Assembly: GCF_018406605.1 (NCBI RefSeq)
Contig: NZ_AP024545.1
Span: forward strand, 3,162,001 to 3,226,000
Length of the DNA: 64,000 bases
Source: Noviluteimonas caseinilytica
GTDB lineage: Bacteria; Pseudomonadota; Gammaproteobacteria; Xanthomonadales; Xanthomonadaceae
Direction: 5' to 3'
Positions 17,404-25,947 of this stretch are shown here, piece after piece. The notes beneath the pieces were generated by a model. It was not told where the DNA came from. It did no database searches and saw nothing but the letters and a program-made list of their open reading frames with translations. The number at the start of each line of letters is the position of its first letter. Position 1 is the stretch's first letter. The position numbers and the translations under genes were made by a program.

Positions 17404-20378
17404 CAGAAGTCGAAGCCGACCGAGAGCTTGAACGTGCGCGGCGGGCCCTGGATGTTGTAGCCGTTCTGGTCGCCGAAGGTCGGGTTGAAGTCCGGGACCG
17501 GACCGCCGCGCCAGGTGTCGTAGTCCGTCCAGTTGTGCCAGTCGAACACGTTCAGCACGTCCACGCGCACCCACGGGGTGAAGCTGGTCTGCGTGTCGAA
17601 GGACTTCCGCAGCGCGAGGTCGAGCTGCTTGAAGCCGTACGTGCCATCGGGCACGAACTCATCGAAGAAGCAGTTGTTGAAGCTGGTGGTGTCGTGGCAG
17701 TTCACCGAATCCTTCGGATACGGGCTGGACACGGTGAGCTTGCCGGAGAACGTCATGTCCCAGATGGTGTCCATGAAGCCGCTGACCACCAGGCGGTTCT
17801 TCGGCACGCCCACCGACATCAGGAACGGCTGGTTGTCGAGGCTGGGATAGTCGAACAGGTAATGCTCGTCCGAGTTCGCGGCGTTGAAGCGGTTCTCCTT
17901 CGAATCGCTGTAGGTGTAGGCGAAGGTGATGCTCCACGGCGAATCGGTGGTGTAGGTCTTCTCCAGCGACACGAGGAACTGGTTGAGCTTCGTCTCGATG
18001 CCGTTGTCGGCCTTGATCAGCGTGCCGAAGCCCGGGATCGGGAAGCCGAAGGGCTGGTTGCCCCACGTCGCACCTGGTACCGCGGGATTGCGGAAGCTGC
18101 CATCGGGCCAGCGGTTGCCCAGCGAGAAGACGATGCCGTCCTTGCTGACGATGTGCACGTACGTCGTCGACAGCTGCCATTCCTGGCCCCACACGCCGAA
18201 CGAATTGCGCATGCCCAGGCTGAACTGGTCGGAGTACGGCGTCTTGAGGTCGTTGTTGATCAGGTTCACTTCCGCGCCCAGGTTGGGCGTGGCCGCGACG
18301 ATGCCGTACAGCGTGTTCGGATCGTAGAAGCTGCTGTTGAACGTGAAGCACTGCGCGTCGGTGGCCGGGTTGCACGGATGCGTTGGCGTGTTGAAGCGCA
18401 GTTCGTAGGTCGGGAACGTGCTCTTGGATTGCTCGAGCGCGAGGTAATCCCACAGGTTGCGATCGTAGGTGCGGCCCGCGCCGCCGAAGATCACGTGGCG
18501 TTCGTCGGCGAACAGGTCGTACGAGAAGCCCAGGCGCGGCTGCCACGCGCCGGTGAAGGCGTCGCGGTTGTTGCCGTCGCTGATGTAGTTCTCGATGTTG
18601 TAGTCCACGTTGGGCCCATGGATGTTGGGCCACGCGCGCAACGCAGCCACGAGGTTGGGCGGCGTCACGTAGTTTTCGTAGCCGGGGCTGCGCTCGTAGT
18701 CCCAGCGCAGGCCGAGGTTGAGCATCAGCTTCTCGGTGACCTGCCAGTCGTCCTGGAAGTAGATGCCGAACTGCTTGGCCTTGGTGGTGATGTCGCGGCT
18801 CGGCGAGCCCGGCACCTGCGCGCCGAACTGCACGCGCCACGGCACGTAGGTCCCGAAGCTGTTGTTGCCGAGGAAGATCTGCTCCGGCAGGTCCACCGAG
18901 TACTGCGGGTTGTAGGGCTGCTGCTCGAACGCGTTGATGTCGATGGTCTTGTACTTGAAGCCCGCCTTCATCGTGTGGCCTTCGAAGCCGAAGTACGAGA
19001 AGTCGTCCTGCAGCGACCAGCCCTTCTGGCCCTTGTCCTGGAAGTCGCGGCCGCCGCCCACGTTGAGCACGGCGCCCTGGAAGGGATCGCCGGTGGTGCC
19101 GGTGAAGCGGAAGCCGGGACCGATGGTCGTGGCGCGCGGGCTCCACTGCTCGTTCTCGAACGTGATGTGCGCGTCGTTGAGCCACTGCTCCTGGTTGTAC
19201 TGCCAGCGCAGGTCGACGCGCGTGCTGTCGTTCTGCTTGGACGTGCCGTAGTCGAACGTGTCCTGGCCGCCGATGCCGGTGATCTCGGTTTCGTTGCGCT
19301 GCTTGAGCGACAACTCCACGAGGTTGTCGCCGTCGGGTTGCCACGTCAGCTTGCCGAACCACAGGTCTTCGTCGAACGGCGAGGACAGCGGCCCGGTGAA
19401 CTGCTGCAGGTTGGCCGGCAGCGCGAAGCCGCCGTACATCTGGCCCGGCGTGATCGTGCGCGGGCTGTCGATGCTCTTGCCTTCGTAGGTGACGAAGTAG
19501 AACAGGCGGTCCTTGAGGATCGGGCCGCCGACGGACATGCCGTACTGCTCGGTGTGCGTGTTGGCTTCCACGCCCGCGCGTTCCTCGGCGGGCGTCATCG
19601 AGCGCCAGAAGTCCGACGTGCGATCCCAGAACACCGAGCCGCCGAAGTCGTTGGTGCCCGACTTCGTCACCGCGGTCACCGCGGCGCTGCTGATCTGGTC
19701 GTACTCGGCCTTGTAGTTGGACGTGATGACCTTGTACTCGCCCACCGCCAGCTGCGGGAACGGGTTGCCGCGGCTGGAATCCTGGCCGCTGATGCCGCCC
19801 TTGAGCACGTAGTTCTTCTGGCCCACGCCGTCGATGAAGACGTTGACGCCGTTGGAGTTCTGCGCGCCGCTGCGCAGCTTGGTGGAGTCGTCGTTGCCGG
19901 TGTCGAAGATCACGCCCGGGACGGTGTCGGCGAACGACAGGAAGTTGCGGCTGGACTGCGGCAGCGATTCGATCTTCTTCGGCGTCACGTAGGTCGCGAC
20001 TTCCGACGTGCGCGTTTCCTGCACGGCGCCGACCACTTCGACCGATTGCAGCTGCGCCGGGCCGCCCGCGACGTTCAGCGTGACGTTCTGACCGACCGAC
20101 AACGTCACGGTGCGCGACTGCCCGCCTTCGACATCCACGCGGTACACGCCCGGCGGCAGGCCGGCGAGGATGTAGTTGCCGTCGGCGCCGGCCTGCACGC
20201 TGCGCGACAGGCCGGTGGCGGTGTTGGTGGCGGTGACGCGCGTGGATGCCGTGGCGGCACCCCGCAACGTGGCGGACGTGCTTTGCGCGAAGGCCGGTGC
20301 GCCCAGTGCGAGGACGCAGCTGGCGAGCGCGACCGCGAGCAGGCGCGGCGTGGGGCGGTGAATGGTGCGAGGCTTCAT
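17403..20378 (-). CDS. TonB-dependent receptor with N-terminal carboxypeptidase-regulatory-like domain
   Basis: A 991-residue outer-membrane transporter of the Oar-like class. After a signal peptide (ALGAPAFAQ) comes a carboxypeptidase-regulatory-like domain at about 30-100 (DGNYILAGLPPGVYRVDV). The plug follows (SLPQSSRNFLSFADTVPGV ... VNVFIDGVGQKNYV ... AVTAVTKSGTNDFGGSVFW), then a long beta-barrel ending in the aromatic C-terminus KLSVGFDF. I chose the ATG at 20378 (MKPRTIHR), which precedes the signal peptide; the longer frame adds 23 unrelated residues. It is the first gene of the overlapping sugar operon and probably imports the oligosaccharide. The leader holds a perfect palindrome at 20399-20413. 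Confidence 0.93.
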   Translation of the reverse strand: MKPRTIHRPTPRLLAVALASCVLALGAPAFAQSTSATLRGAATASTRVTATNTATGLSRSVQAGADGNYILAGLPPGVYRVDVEGGQSRTVTLSVGQNVTLNVAGGPAQLQSVEVVGAVQETRTSEVATYVTPKKIESLPQSSRNFLSFADTVPGVIFDTGNDDSTKLRSGAQNSNGVNVFIDGVGQKNYVLKGGISGQDSSRGNPFPQLAVGEYKVITSNYKAEYDQISSAAVTAVTKSGTNDFGGSVFWDRTSDFWRSMTPAEERAGVEANTHTEQYGMSVGGPILKDRLFYFVTYEGKSIDSPRTITPGQMYGGFALPANLQQFTGPLSSPFDEDLWFGKLTWQPDGDNLVELSLKQRNETEITGIGGQDTFDYGTSKQNDSTRVDLRWQYNQEQWLNDAHITFENEQWSPRATTIGPGFRFTGTTGDPFQGAVLNVGGGRDFQDKGQKGWSLQDDFSYFGFEGHTMKAGFKYKTIDINAFEQQPYNPQYSVDLPEQIFLGNNSFGTYVPWRVQFGAQVPGSPSRDITTKAKQFGIYFQDDWQVTEKLMLNLGLRWDYERSPGYENYVTPPNLVAALRAWPNIHGPNVDYNIENYISDGNNRDAFTGAWQPRLGFSYDLFADERHVIFGGAGRTYDRNLWDYLALEQSKSTFPTYELRFNTPTHPCNPATDAQCFTFNSSFYDPNTLYGIVAATPNLGAEVNLINNDLKTPYSDQFSLGMRNSFGVWGQEWQLSTTYVHIVSKDGIVFSLGNRWPDGSFRNPAVPGATWGNQPFGFPIPGFGTLIKADNGIETKLNQFLVSLEKTYTTDSPWSITFAYTYSDSKENRFNAANSDEHYLFDYPSLDNQPFLMSVGVPKNRLVVSGFMDTIWDMTFSGKLTVSSPYPKDSVNCHDTTSFNNCFFDEFVPDGTYGFKQLDLALRKSFDTQTSFTPWVRVDVLNVFDWHNWTDYDTWRGGPVPDFNPTFGDQNGYNIQGPPRTFKLSVGFDF

Positions 20379-20398
20379 GGCGTGTCCCTCTCCCAAAA

Positions 20399-20413
20399 TT
20401 CTTGTTGCAAGAA
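20399..20413. promoter_or_regulatory. Palindrome in the leader of the TonB receptor operon
   Basis: TTCTTG-TTG-CAAGAA is a perfect 6-bp inverted repeat in the 74-bp gap between the lacI-type gene and the receptor, 21-35 nt before the receptor start. It does not match the TGTAA..TTTACA operators, so it may bind another factor or form an mRNA hairpin. Confidence 0.4.
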
Positions 20414-20452
20414 AAATCTGGATGGATCGAACGCAGGGGCCGCGCACGGCCT

Positions 20453-21478
20453 CTAGGAACTGTCGCGGCGCTCGCCGTGCGGAGCCGGCGGCGTATCGCG
20501 TTGTGTCGATTCGCGCACCACGAGGTGCGGAGCGATGGGGGCGCTGTCGAGCGGCGTGCCCGCGATCAGCGCGCGCAATGCGAGACCACCGAGTTCGGCG
20601 ATGTCGACGGCGATCGTCGTCAGCGAGGGATGCACGTAGCGCGCGAGCGGGATGTCGTCGAAGCCGGCGAGCGCGATGTCGTCCGGCACGCGCAGGCCGG
20701 CCTGGTGGAACGCGAACAGGCAGCCGAGCGCGGTCATGTCGTTGGCGCAGAACACGGCGTCGGGCCGCTCCGCCATCGCGATGATGGCCTGGCCGGCGCG
20801 ATGGCCGGAGGATTCGTCGAACGCGCCGGGCAGCACGATGGGATCGGCGTCGGGCAGGAATTCGGCGAGCGCTTCGCGATAGCCGCGCAGGCGTTCGGCG
20901 GCGTCGAAGTTGCCTTCGGGGCCGGCGACGAACGCGATGCGGCGGAACCCGCGCGCCGCCAGGTGCTGCACCATGCCGCGCGCACCGCCGTGGTTATCGA
21001 CGCGCAGCGTGCCCAGGCCGATGCCCGTCAGGCCGGTGTTGATGAGCACGACCGGATGCGCGTCGTCGAAGTCGTCCGCCAGCGGCGTGCTTTCGACGAA
21101 GGGCGACATCACCAGCAGGCCGTCGACGCGGCCGCGCATCGCGCGCAGCGCCACGCCCTGCTCTTCCGGGTGGCCGTGGTAACTGGAGACGAGGAGATAC
21201 AGATCGTGCTCGCGCGCCACCTGGTCGATGCCGCGCATGAGTTCGGAAAAGAACTCGCCGTGGAGGTCCGGCAGGACGACGCCGATGGTGCGGGTGCGCC
21301 GGCTGCTGAGGCTGCGGGCGGCGTGGTGGGGGACGTAGCGGAGTTCCTTCGCGGCGTCGATCACCCGGGCGCGCACGCCGCTGGCGACGTTTTCGCGTCC
21401 ATTGAGGGCGCGGGAGACCGTGGCCACGGATACCTGGGCCAGCCTCGCCACATCCCGGATCGTCACGACATCACCCAT
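20453..21478 (-). CDS. LacI-family transcriptional regulator of the sugar locus
   Basis: A 341-residue sugar-responsive repressor. The N-terminal helix-turn-helix (TIRDVARLAQVSVATVSRAL, residues 6-25) and hinge helix (HHAARSLSSRRTRTIGVVLP) are typical of LacI/GalR. The rest is a periplasmic-binding-protein-like effector domain (FCANDMTALGCLFA, LAGFDDIPLARYVHPSLTT). It lies 74 bp upstream of the TonB receptor in the same orientation. Its promoter region has TGTAAACGTTTTCACA, matching the site before the GH1 gene, so it probably represses itself, the ATPase gene and the GH1 gene until an oligosaccharide binds. The effector is unknown. Confidence 0.93.
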   Translation of the reverse strand: MGDVVTIRDVARLAQVSVATVSRALNGRENVASGVRARVIDAAKELRYVPHHAARSLSSRRTRTIGVVLPDLHGEFFSELMRGIDQVAREHDLYLLVSSYHGHPEEQGVALRAMRGRVDGLLVMSPFVESTPLADDFDDAHPVVLINTGLTGIGLGTLRVDNHGGARGMVQHLAARGFRRIAFVAGPEGNFDAAERLRGYREALAEFLPDADPIVLPGAFDESSGHRAGQAIIAMAERPDAVFCANDMTALGCLFAFHQAGLRVPDDIALAGFDDIPLARYVHPSLTTIAVDIAELGGLALRALIAGTPLDSAPIAPHLVVRESTQRDTPPAPHGERRDSS

Positions 21479-21512
21479 CCGTGCTGACCTCGAATCCCCG
21501 TTGCGTCCCGAA

Positions 21513-21528
21513 TGTAAACGTTTTCACA
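21513..21528. promoter_or_regulatory. LacI-family operator upstream of the lacI-type gene
   Basis: TGTAAACGTTTTCACA lies 35-50 nt before the regulator start. Its core TGTAAACGTTTTCA matches the 7860-7873 site at 12 of 14 positions. A further TGTAAA half-site starts at 21535. This suggests autoregulation. Confidence 0.7.
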
Positions 21529-21573
21529 ACCGGGTGTAAACAAGGCGTAAAGATCAGCGCAGGGTTGGGAACT

Positions 21574-21849
21574 TCAGGCCCTGGCCTCGTCCGGGGTGCG
21601 GGCCCGGATGGAAAGCGCGTGGATGTCGGTGGTCATCATCTCGCCCACCGCGGCGTAGACGGCGCGATGGCGCGCCAGCGAAGCCAGCCCGCGGAAGGCG
21701 TCGCTGACGATGTCGACGTTGAAGTGCCCCCGCCCGTCCCGCGCGCCGGCGTGGCCGGCATGGCGGGCGCTGTCGTCGACGACCTCGAGGAACGTGGGCG
21801 AAAGCGCCGAATCCAGCGCCGCGCGGATCCGTTCGACGCGATCGCTCAC
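21574..21849 (-). CDS. bolA: BolA family protein
   Basis: A 91-residue BolA-like protein with a GTG start at 21849 that overlaps the yciI stop as GTGA. The N-terminus SDRVERIRAALDSALSPTFLEVVDDSARHAGH contains the family pattern, with the conserved His after the first strand. FNVDIVSDAFRGLASLARHRAVYAAVGE is the C-terminal class II KH-like fold. BolA proteins bind monothiol glutaredoxins around a [2Fe-2S] cluster and affect iron-sulfur trafficking and morphology. Here it is coupled to yciI and divergent from scpA. Confidence 0.92.
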   Translation of the reverse strand: MSDRVERIRAALDSALSPTFLEVVDDSARHAGHAGARDGRGHFNVDIVSDAFRGLASLARHRAVYAAVGEMMTTDIHALSIRARTPDEARA

Positions 21850-22145
21850 GGCAGCACCGGCTTGAACGGACGCACGTCCACGCGGGTGTAGACGCCGGCC
21901 TCCACGTAGGGATCGGCATCGGCCCAGGCGCGGGCGGCCTCGATCGATTCGAACTCGGCGATCACGATGCTGCCGCTGAAACCCGCCGGGCCCGGGTCTT
22001 CCGCATCGATCGCCGGGCACGGGCCCGCGAGCAGCAGGCGGCCCTGGTCGCGCAGGTCGGTGAGCCGGGCCACGTGGGCGGGGCGCGCGGCCATGCGGCT
22101 TGCGAGCACGTCGGCTCCGTCGTGTCCTTCGATGGCGTACCACAT
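21846..22145 (-). CDS. yciI: YciI family protein
   Basis: A 99-residue protein of the YciI/YCII ferredoxin-like family. It has MWYAIEGHDGAD at the start, RPAHVARLTDLRDQGRLLLAGPCPA in the middle (with the conserved His) and ADADPYVEAGVYTRVDVRPFK at the end. Some relatives act as small dehydrochlorinase-like or unknown-function enzymes; its substrate is unknown. It is transcribed with bolA, overlapping by 4 nt, and diverges from scpA across about 235 bp. Confidence 0.9.
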   Translation of the reverse strand: MWYAIEGHDGADVLASRMAARPAHVARLTDLRDQGRLLLAGPCPAIDAEDPGPAGFSGSIVIAEFESIEAARAWADADPYVEAGVYTRVDVRPFKPVLP

Positions 22146-22380
22146 GGGCGTCGATGCACCTGCTGGATCGGGGCCGCGATTCTAAGGTGTGGACAGTGCC
22201 GGTCGACCCCCGTACCCTTGCGACCATTGTTCGAGGCCGGCCACACGCGGCCCACCGCGATCCGATGGCACCGCCGCCCGGATCCCCTTGCAAGCGACTT
22301 TTCGATCCGCGACCGCGCCCGGGCCCGCCCGTTCGCCGCCGCCTTGCACCAGCAGTGGCCCGGAGGGGGCCGCGAAACGC

Positions 22381-23346
22381 ATGTCCGAAGAACCGAGCGT
22401 GCCCGTGCCCGAGGCGACAGCCGCAGGCGCACACCCGACATCCATGGCCGGTCCCCACCCGCAGCAGCAGGAAATGCCGCTGGCGATGGTGCTCGGCCAG
22501 CCGGTGCTGCAGATCCCGCAGGACCTGTACATCCCGCCGGACGCGCTCGAGGTCATCCTCGATGCGTTCGAAGGCCCGCTGGACCTGTTGCTGTACCTGA
22601 TCCGCCGCCAGAACCTGGACATCCTGGACATCCCGGTCGCCGAGATCACGCGCCAGTACGTCACCTACATCCAGGCGATGCACGAGATGCGCTTCGAGCT
22701 CGCCGCCGAATACCTGGTGATGGCCGCGATCCTGGCCGAGATCAAATCCCGGATGCTGCTGCCGCGGCCGCCGAGCGAGGAAGGCCTGGAAGACGACCCG
22801 CGCGCGGATCTCGTGCGCCGCCTCCAGGAATACGAACGCTTCAAGCAGGCCGCCGAAGACCTCGACGCCCTACCCCGCCAGGATCGCGACACGGCCCCGG
22901 TGTCGGCCTTCGTGCCGGATCGCGCGTCGGTGAAGTTGCCGCCGCCGGTGGACCTGCGCGAAATGCTGCTGGCGCTGGCCGACGTGCTCAAGCGCGCCGA
23001 GCTCTTCACGCAGCACGCCATCAAGCGCGACGCACTGAGCGTGCGCCAGCGCATGGGCGAGCTGCTGGAACGGATGGGCGATGGCGCCTTCCATCGCTTC
23101 GAGTCGCTGTTCGTGGTGCACGAGGGCAAGCTGGGCGTCGTGGTGACGTTCCTGGCCTTGCTCACGCTCGCCAAGGAACAGCTGGTCGAAATCCTCCAGG
23201 AGCCGCCGAGCGACGCGCATGGCGACATGCGCACGCTGGCCCCGATCTACGTCAAGTCGCTCGCCGTCGGCGACGACGCCCCCGACGCCCTCGAACTGTC
23301 GAGCGAGTTCGACGACGAACCCGCCGCCAACGATTCCAACGCCTGA
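22381..23346 (+). CDS. scpA: Segregation and condensation protein A
   Basis: A 321-residue kleisin that bridges the two heads of SMC. The N-terminal helical domain includes DAFEGPLDLLLYLIRRQNLDILDIPVAEIT (here about 60-90; the first 60 residues are a variable Pro/Gln-rich extension). The C-terminal winged helix contains VVTFLALLTLAKEQLVEI. I chose the ATG at 22381 because translation further upstream is low-complexity frame noise; an internal ATG at MAGPH is possible. It is followed by scpB after 5 nt, and both work with smc at 2972-6475. Confidence 0.93.
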   Translation: MSEEPSVPVPEATAAGAHPTSMAGPHPQQQEMPLAMVLGQPVLQIPQDLYIPPDALEVILDAFEGPLDLLLYLIRRQNLDILDIPVAEITRQYVTYIQAMHEMRFELAAEYLVMAAILAEIKSRMLLPRPPSEEGLEDDPRADLVRRLQEYERFKQAAEDLDALPRQDRDTAPVSAFVPDRASVKLPPPVDLREMLLALADVLKRAELFTQHAIKRDALSVRQRMGELLERMGDGAFHRFESLFVVHEGKLGVVVTFLALLTLAKEQLVEILQEPPSDAHGDMRTLAPIYVKSLAVGDDAPDALELSSEFDDEPAANDSNA

Positions 23347-23351
23347 GCCCC

Positions 23352-24098
23352 ATGGACCAAACCTTCATCACGCGCATCGTCGAAGCCGCCCTCATGGCGG
23401 CCAACCAGCCGCTCACCCTGGCGCAGCTGCACGGGTTGTTCTCGCTGGACGATCCGGCGCCGGACGATTCGGTGGAGCAGGCGCTCGAAACGCTGCGCGA
23501 GCAGTGCGCGGATCGCGGCGTGGAACTGGTGGAACTGGCGTCCGGCTTCCGCTTCCAGGTGAAGGCCGACGTGCATGCGTGGGTCGCGCGCCTGTGGACC
23601 GAACGCCAGACCAAGTACACGCGCGCCACGCTCGAAACCCTCGCGCTCATCGCCTATCGCCAGCCGATCACGCGCGGCGAGATCGAACAGGTGCGCGGCG
23701 TGGCGGTCAACAGCAACATCATCAAGGCGCTCGAGGAACGCGAATGGATCCGCGTGGTGGGCCACCGCGACGTGCCGGGCAAGCCCGCACTGTTCGGCAC
23801 CACCAAGGGCTTCCTCGATTACTTCGGCCTCAAGCGCCTGGACGAACTGCCGCCGTTGTCCGAACTCAAGGACCTCGGCGAGCTCGAACCGCAACTGCAG
23901 TTCGAACCCGAAGCCGCGGCGTCCCTGCCCGTCGGCGACATGCCCATGGACGACAGCGTCATGGACGAACCCGCGATGGACGACGAAGCCATCGACGACC
24001 TCCCTTTGAACGACGCGCACGGCGTCGCCCCCGAAGCCCCCAACGATTACGAAGATGACGACGCCGAAACGGCCTCGTCGGAGCAGACCCATGAGTGA
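23352..24098 (+). CDS. scpB: Segregation and condensation protein B
   Basis: A 248-residue ScpB with two winged-helix domains (residues of about 5-80 and 90-165). Motifs include IVEAALMAANQPLTLAQL and TLETLALIAYRQPITRGEIEQVRG, then GRPGLFGTTKGFLDYFGL-like residues (here GKPALFGTTKGFLDYFGL). The tail after about 175 is strongly acidic (MDDSVMDEPAMDDEAIDD). It forms dimers that bind ScpA and stabilise the SMC complex. The stop overlaps the rluB start by 8 nt. Confidence 0.95.
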   Translation: MDQTFITRIVEAALMAANQPLTLAQLHGLFSLDDPAPDDSVEQALETLREQCADRGVELVELASGFRFQVKADVHAWVARLWTERQTKYTRATLETLALIAYRQPITRGEIEQVRGVAVNSNIIKALEEREWIRVVGHRDVPGKPALFGTTKGFLDYFGLKRLDELPPLSELKDLGELEPQLQFEPEAAASLPVGDMPMDDSVMDEPAMDDEAIDDLPLNDAHGVAPEAPNDYEDDDAETASSEQTHE

Positions 24099-25818
24099 GC
24101 AAGACCGCCCGCGCAAGCTTTCGCTGAAGCGCGGTGCAACCGAAACGTCCGCCGACGCGCCCCGCCTCGAGGAGCGCCTGCACAAGGTGCTCGCGCAGGC
24201 CGGCCTCGGCTCCCGCCGCGCGCTCGAGCAGCGCATCGCCGACGGCCTGATCCGCGTCAACGGCAACGTCGCCCAGGTCGGCATGAGCGTCACCGGCGGC
24301 GACAAGATCGAAATCGACGGCCGCACGTTCGTCGCCAGCGCGCTGACCGAACCGGCGCGCGTGCTGATCTACAACAAGCCCGAAGGCGAAGTCACCACGC
24401 GCGAAGATCCCGAAGGCCGCCCGACCATCTTCGAATCCCTGCCCGCCCTGAAGGGTGCGCGCTGGATCGCGATCGGCCGCCTCGACATCAACACCACCGG
24501 CCTGCTGGTGCTCACCACCGATGGCGAACTCGCCAACGCGATGATGCATCCCTCCTTCGAAGTCGAACGCGAGTACGTGTGCCGCGTGCGTGCGCCCGAA
24601 GGCGAAGACACCGTGCCGGACAAGCTGGTCGACCGCCTGCAGCGCGGCGTGCTGCTCGACGACGGCCCGGCGCAGTTCAACGAAATCGAACGCCTGAAGG
24701 GCAACGAAGACGGATCGCACGACTGGTTCCGCGTGCTCCTCAAGGAAGGCCGCAACCGCGAAGTGCGCCGCCTGTGGGAATCGCAGGGCTGCCAGGTCTC
24801 GCGCCTGAAGCGCATCCGCTACGGCGACGTGTCGCTGCCGCAGCCGCTGCTGCGCGGCCAGTCGCAGGAACTCGCGCCCGACAAGGTCGCCGCGCTGCGC
24901 GCGAAGGTCGGCCTCGAAGAAGGCGCGCCCTCCTCGCTCACGCTGATGCCGGTGATCGGCCAGCGCAAGGCTGCCAAGTCGACGCTGCATTTCGGCGGCG
25001 CGAAGGGCGGCGGTTACGTCGGCGGCCACAACACGGCAGACGAAGGCCGCGAACTGCGTCGCTTCGACCACGTGCGCGACGATCGTCGCCCGGGTCGCGG
25101 CGGCAAGAAGCCGCATGGCGGTTTGACGGTCAGCGGCGAAGCCGCGGCGAATGCCGGCAACAAGGCGTTCAAGCCGAAGGGTCCGCGCCAGGCCGGCCAG
25201 CGCATGCGTCCGGGTGAATCGCGCGATGCGGGTGCGCCGAGCGAATTCCGCACGTGGTACGTGCCGGAAGGCGTCGCCACGGGTCCGACCGGCCATCGCA
25301 ATCCCGATGGTGCGCGCGGTCCGCGCAAGCCCTACGGCAACAAGCCGGGCGGCGGCGCGGGTGGCCCGCGTCCGGGGGGTGGTGGTCCGCGTCCGGGGGG
25401 CGGCGGTCCGCGTCCGGCCGGCGCCGGTGGTCCGCGTCCGTACGGCAACGGCGGTGCAGCGAATCGCGGTGATGCGCGTGGTCCGCGCGGTCCCGGGGGT
25501 CCGGGCGGCGGCGGTGGCGGGCATCGTCCGTACGGGCATCCCGGCAACGCGCCGAGCTTCCCGTCCGATCACGCGAATCCCGGCGGTTTCAATCCGTACG
25601 CCGACAAGCCGCGTGGTCCGCGTCCGGCGGGTCCGGGCGGTCCGCGTCCTGGCGGCGCACGCCCCGGCGGTCCGCGTCCGGGTGGCGCACGTCCCGGCGG
25701 TGCGCCTGGCGGCCAGCGTCCGGGCGGTCGTCCCGGTGGTCCGCGTCCCGCGGGTCCGCGTCCGGGCGGTCCGCGCGGTGGCGGGCGTCCCGGTGGCGGT
25801 CGCCATTCGGGCGGCTGA
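24091..25818 (+). CDS. rluB: 23S rRNA pseudouridine(2605) synthase RluB with long GPR-rich tail
   Basis: A 575-residue protein. Residues of about 25-85 are the S4 RNA-binding domain (ERLHKVLAQAGLGSRRALEQ). The RsuA-type catalytic domain has Asp132 in GRLDINTTGLLVLT and KEGRNREVRRLWES. Together these convert U2605 of 23S rRNA to pseudouridine. From about 330 the protein is disordered and basic, and from about 430 to the end it is almost entirely Gly, Pro and Arg in repeats such as GGPRPGG and GARPGG. Enteric RluB is about 290 residues, so this tail nearly doubles the protein and probably adds RNA or ribosome contacts. It overlaps scpB by 8 nt and ends before a strong terminator. Confidence 0.93.
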   Translation: MSEQDRPRKLSLKRGATETSADAPRLEERLHKVLAQAGLGSRRALEQRIADGLIRVNGNVAQVGMSVTGGDKIEIDGRTFVASALTEPARVLIYNKPEGEVTTREDPEGRPTIFESLPALKGARWIAIGRLDINTTGLLVLTTDGELANAMMHPSFEVEREYVCRVRAPEGEDTVPDKLVDRLQRGVLLDDGPAQFNEIERLKGNEDGSHDWFRVLLKEGRNREVRRLWESQGCQVSRLKRIRYGDVSLPQPLLRGQSQELAPDKVAALRAKVGLEEGAPSSLTLMPVIGQRKAAKSTLHFGGAKGGGYVGGHNTADEGRELRRFDHVRDDRRPGRGGKKPHGGLTVSGEAAANAGNKAFKPKGPRQAGQRMRPGESRDAGAPSEFRTWYVPEGVATGPTGHRNPDGARGPRKPYGNKPGGGAGGPRPGGGGPRPGGGGPRPAGAGGPRPYGNGGAANRGDARGPRGPGGPGGGGGGHRPYGHPGNAPSFPSDHANPGGFNPYADKPRGPRPAGPGGPRPGGARPGGPRPGGARPGGAPGGQRPGGRPGGPRPAGPRPGGPRGGGRPGGGRHSGG

Positions 25819-25840
25819 TCCACGGCGGCAATGACGAACG

Positions 25841-25870
25841 AAGGGCGCGCAAGCGCCCTTCTTCGTTTCC
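25841..25870 (+). terminator. Intrinsic terminator after rluB
   Basis: AAGGGCGC-GCAA-GCGCCCTT forms a perfect 8-bp stem followed by the T-rich CTTCGTTTCC. It closes the scpA-scpB-rluB transcript. Confidence 0.85.
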
Positions 25871-25947
25871 GGTGGCAAGCAGACTTCGTCGTCGCTTCAC
25901 GTTCGCGCCATCGTCGCTTCGTCGCGGTTGGCGACGCTGCGCGCCAC

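Noticed and set aside
17310..20456. 1048-codon plus-strand frame across the TonB receptor
   Set aside because: It is antisense to a receptor with full plug and barrel motifs; composition (Arg, Val, Ala, His) is typical of shadow frames.
25360..25818. Possible CRISPR-like or tandem repeat array in the 3' part of rluB
   Set aside because: The repeats are short, in frame and irregular (GGPRPGG), which shows a coding low-complexity tail and not spacer-separated repeats.
23959..25878. 639-codon minus-strand frame antisense to rluB
   Set aside because: Its Thr/Arg repeats mirror the Gly-Pro-Arg tail; no domain and no ribosome site.
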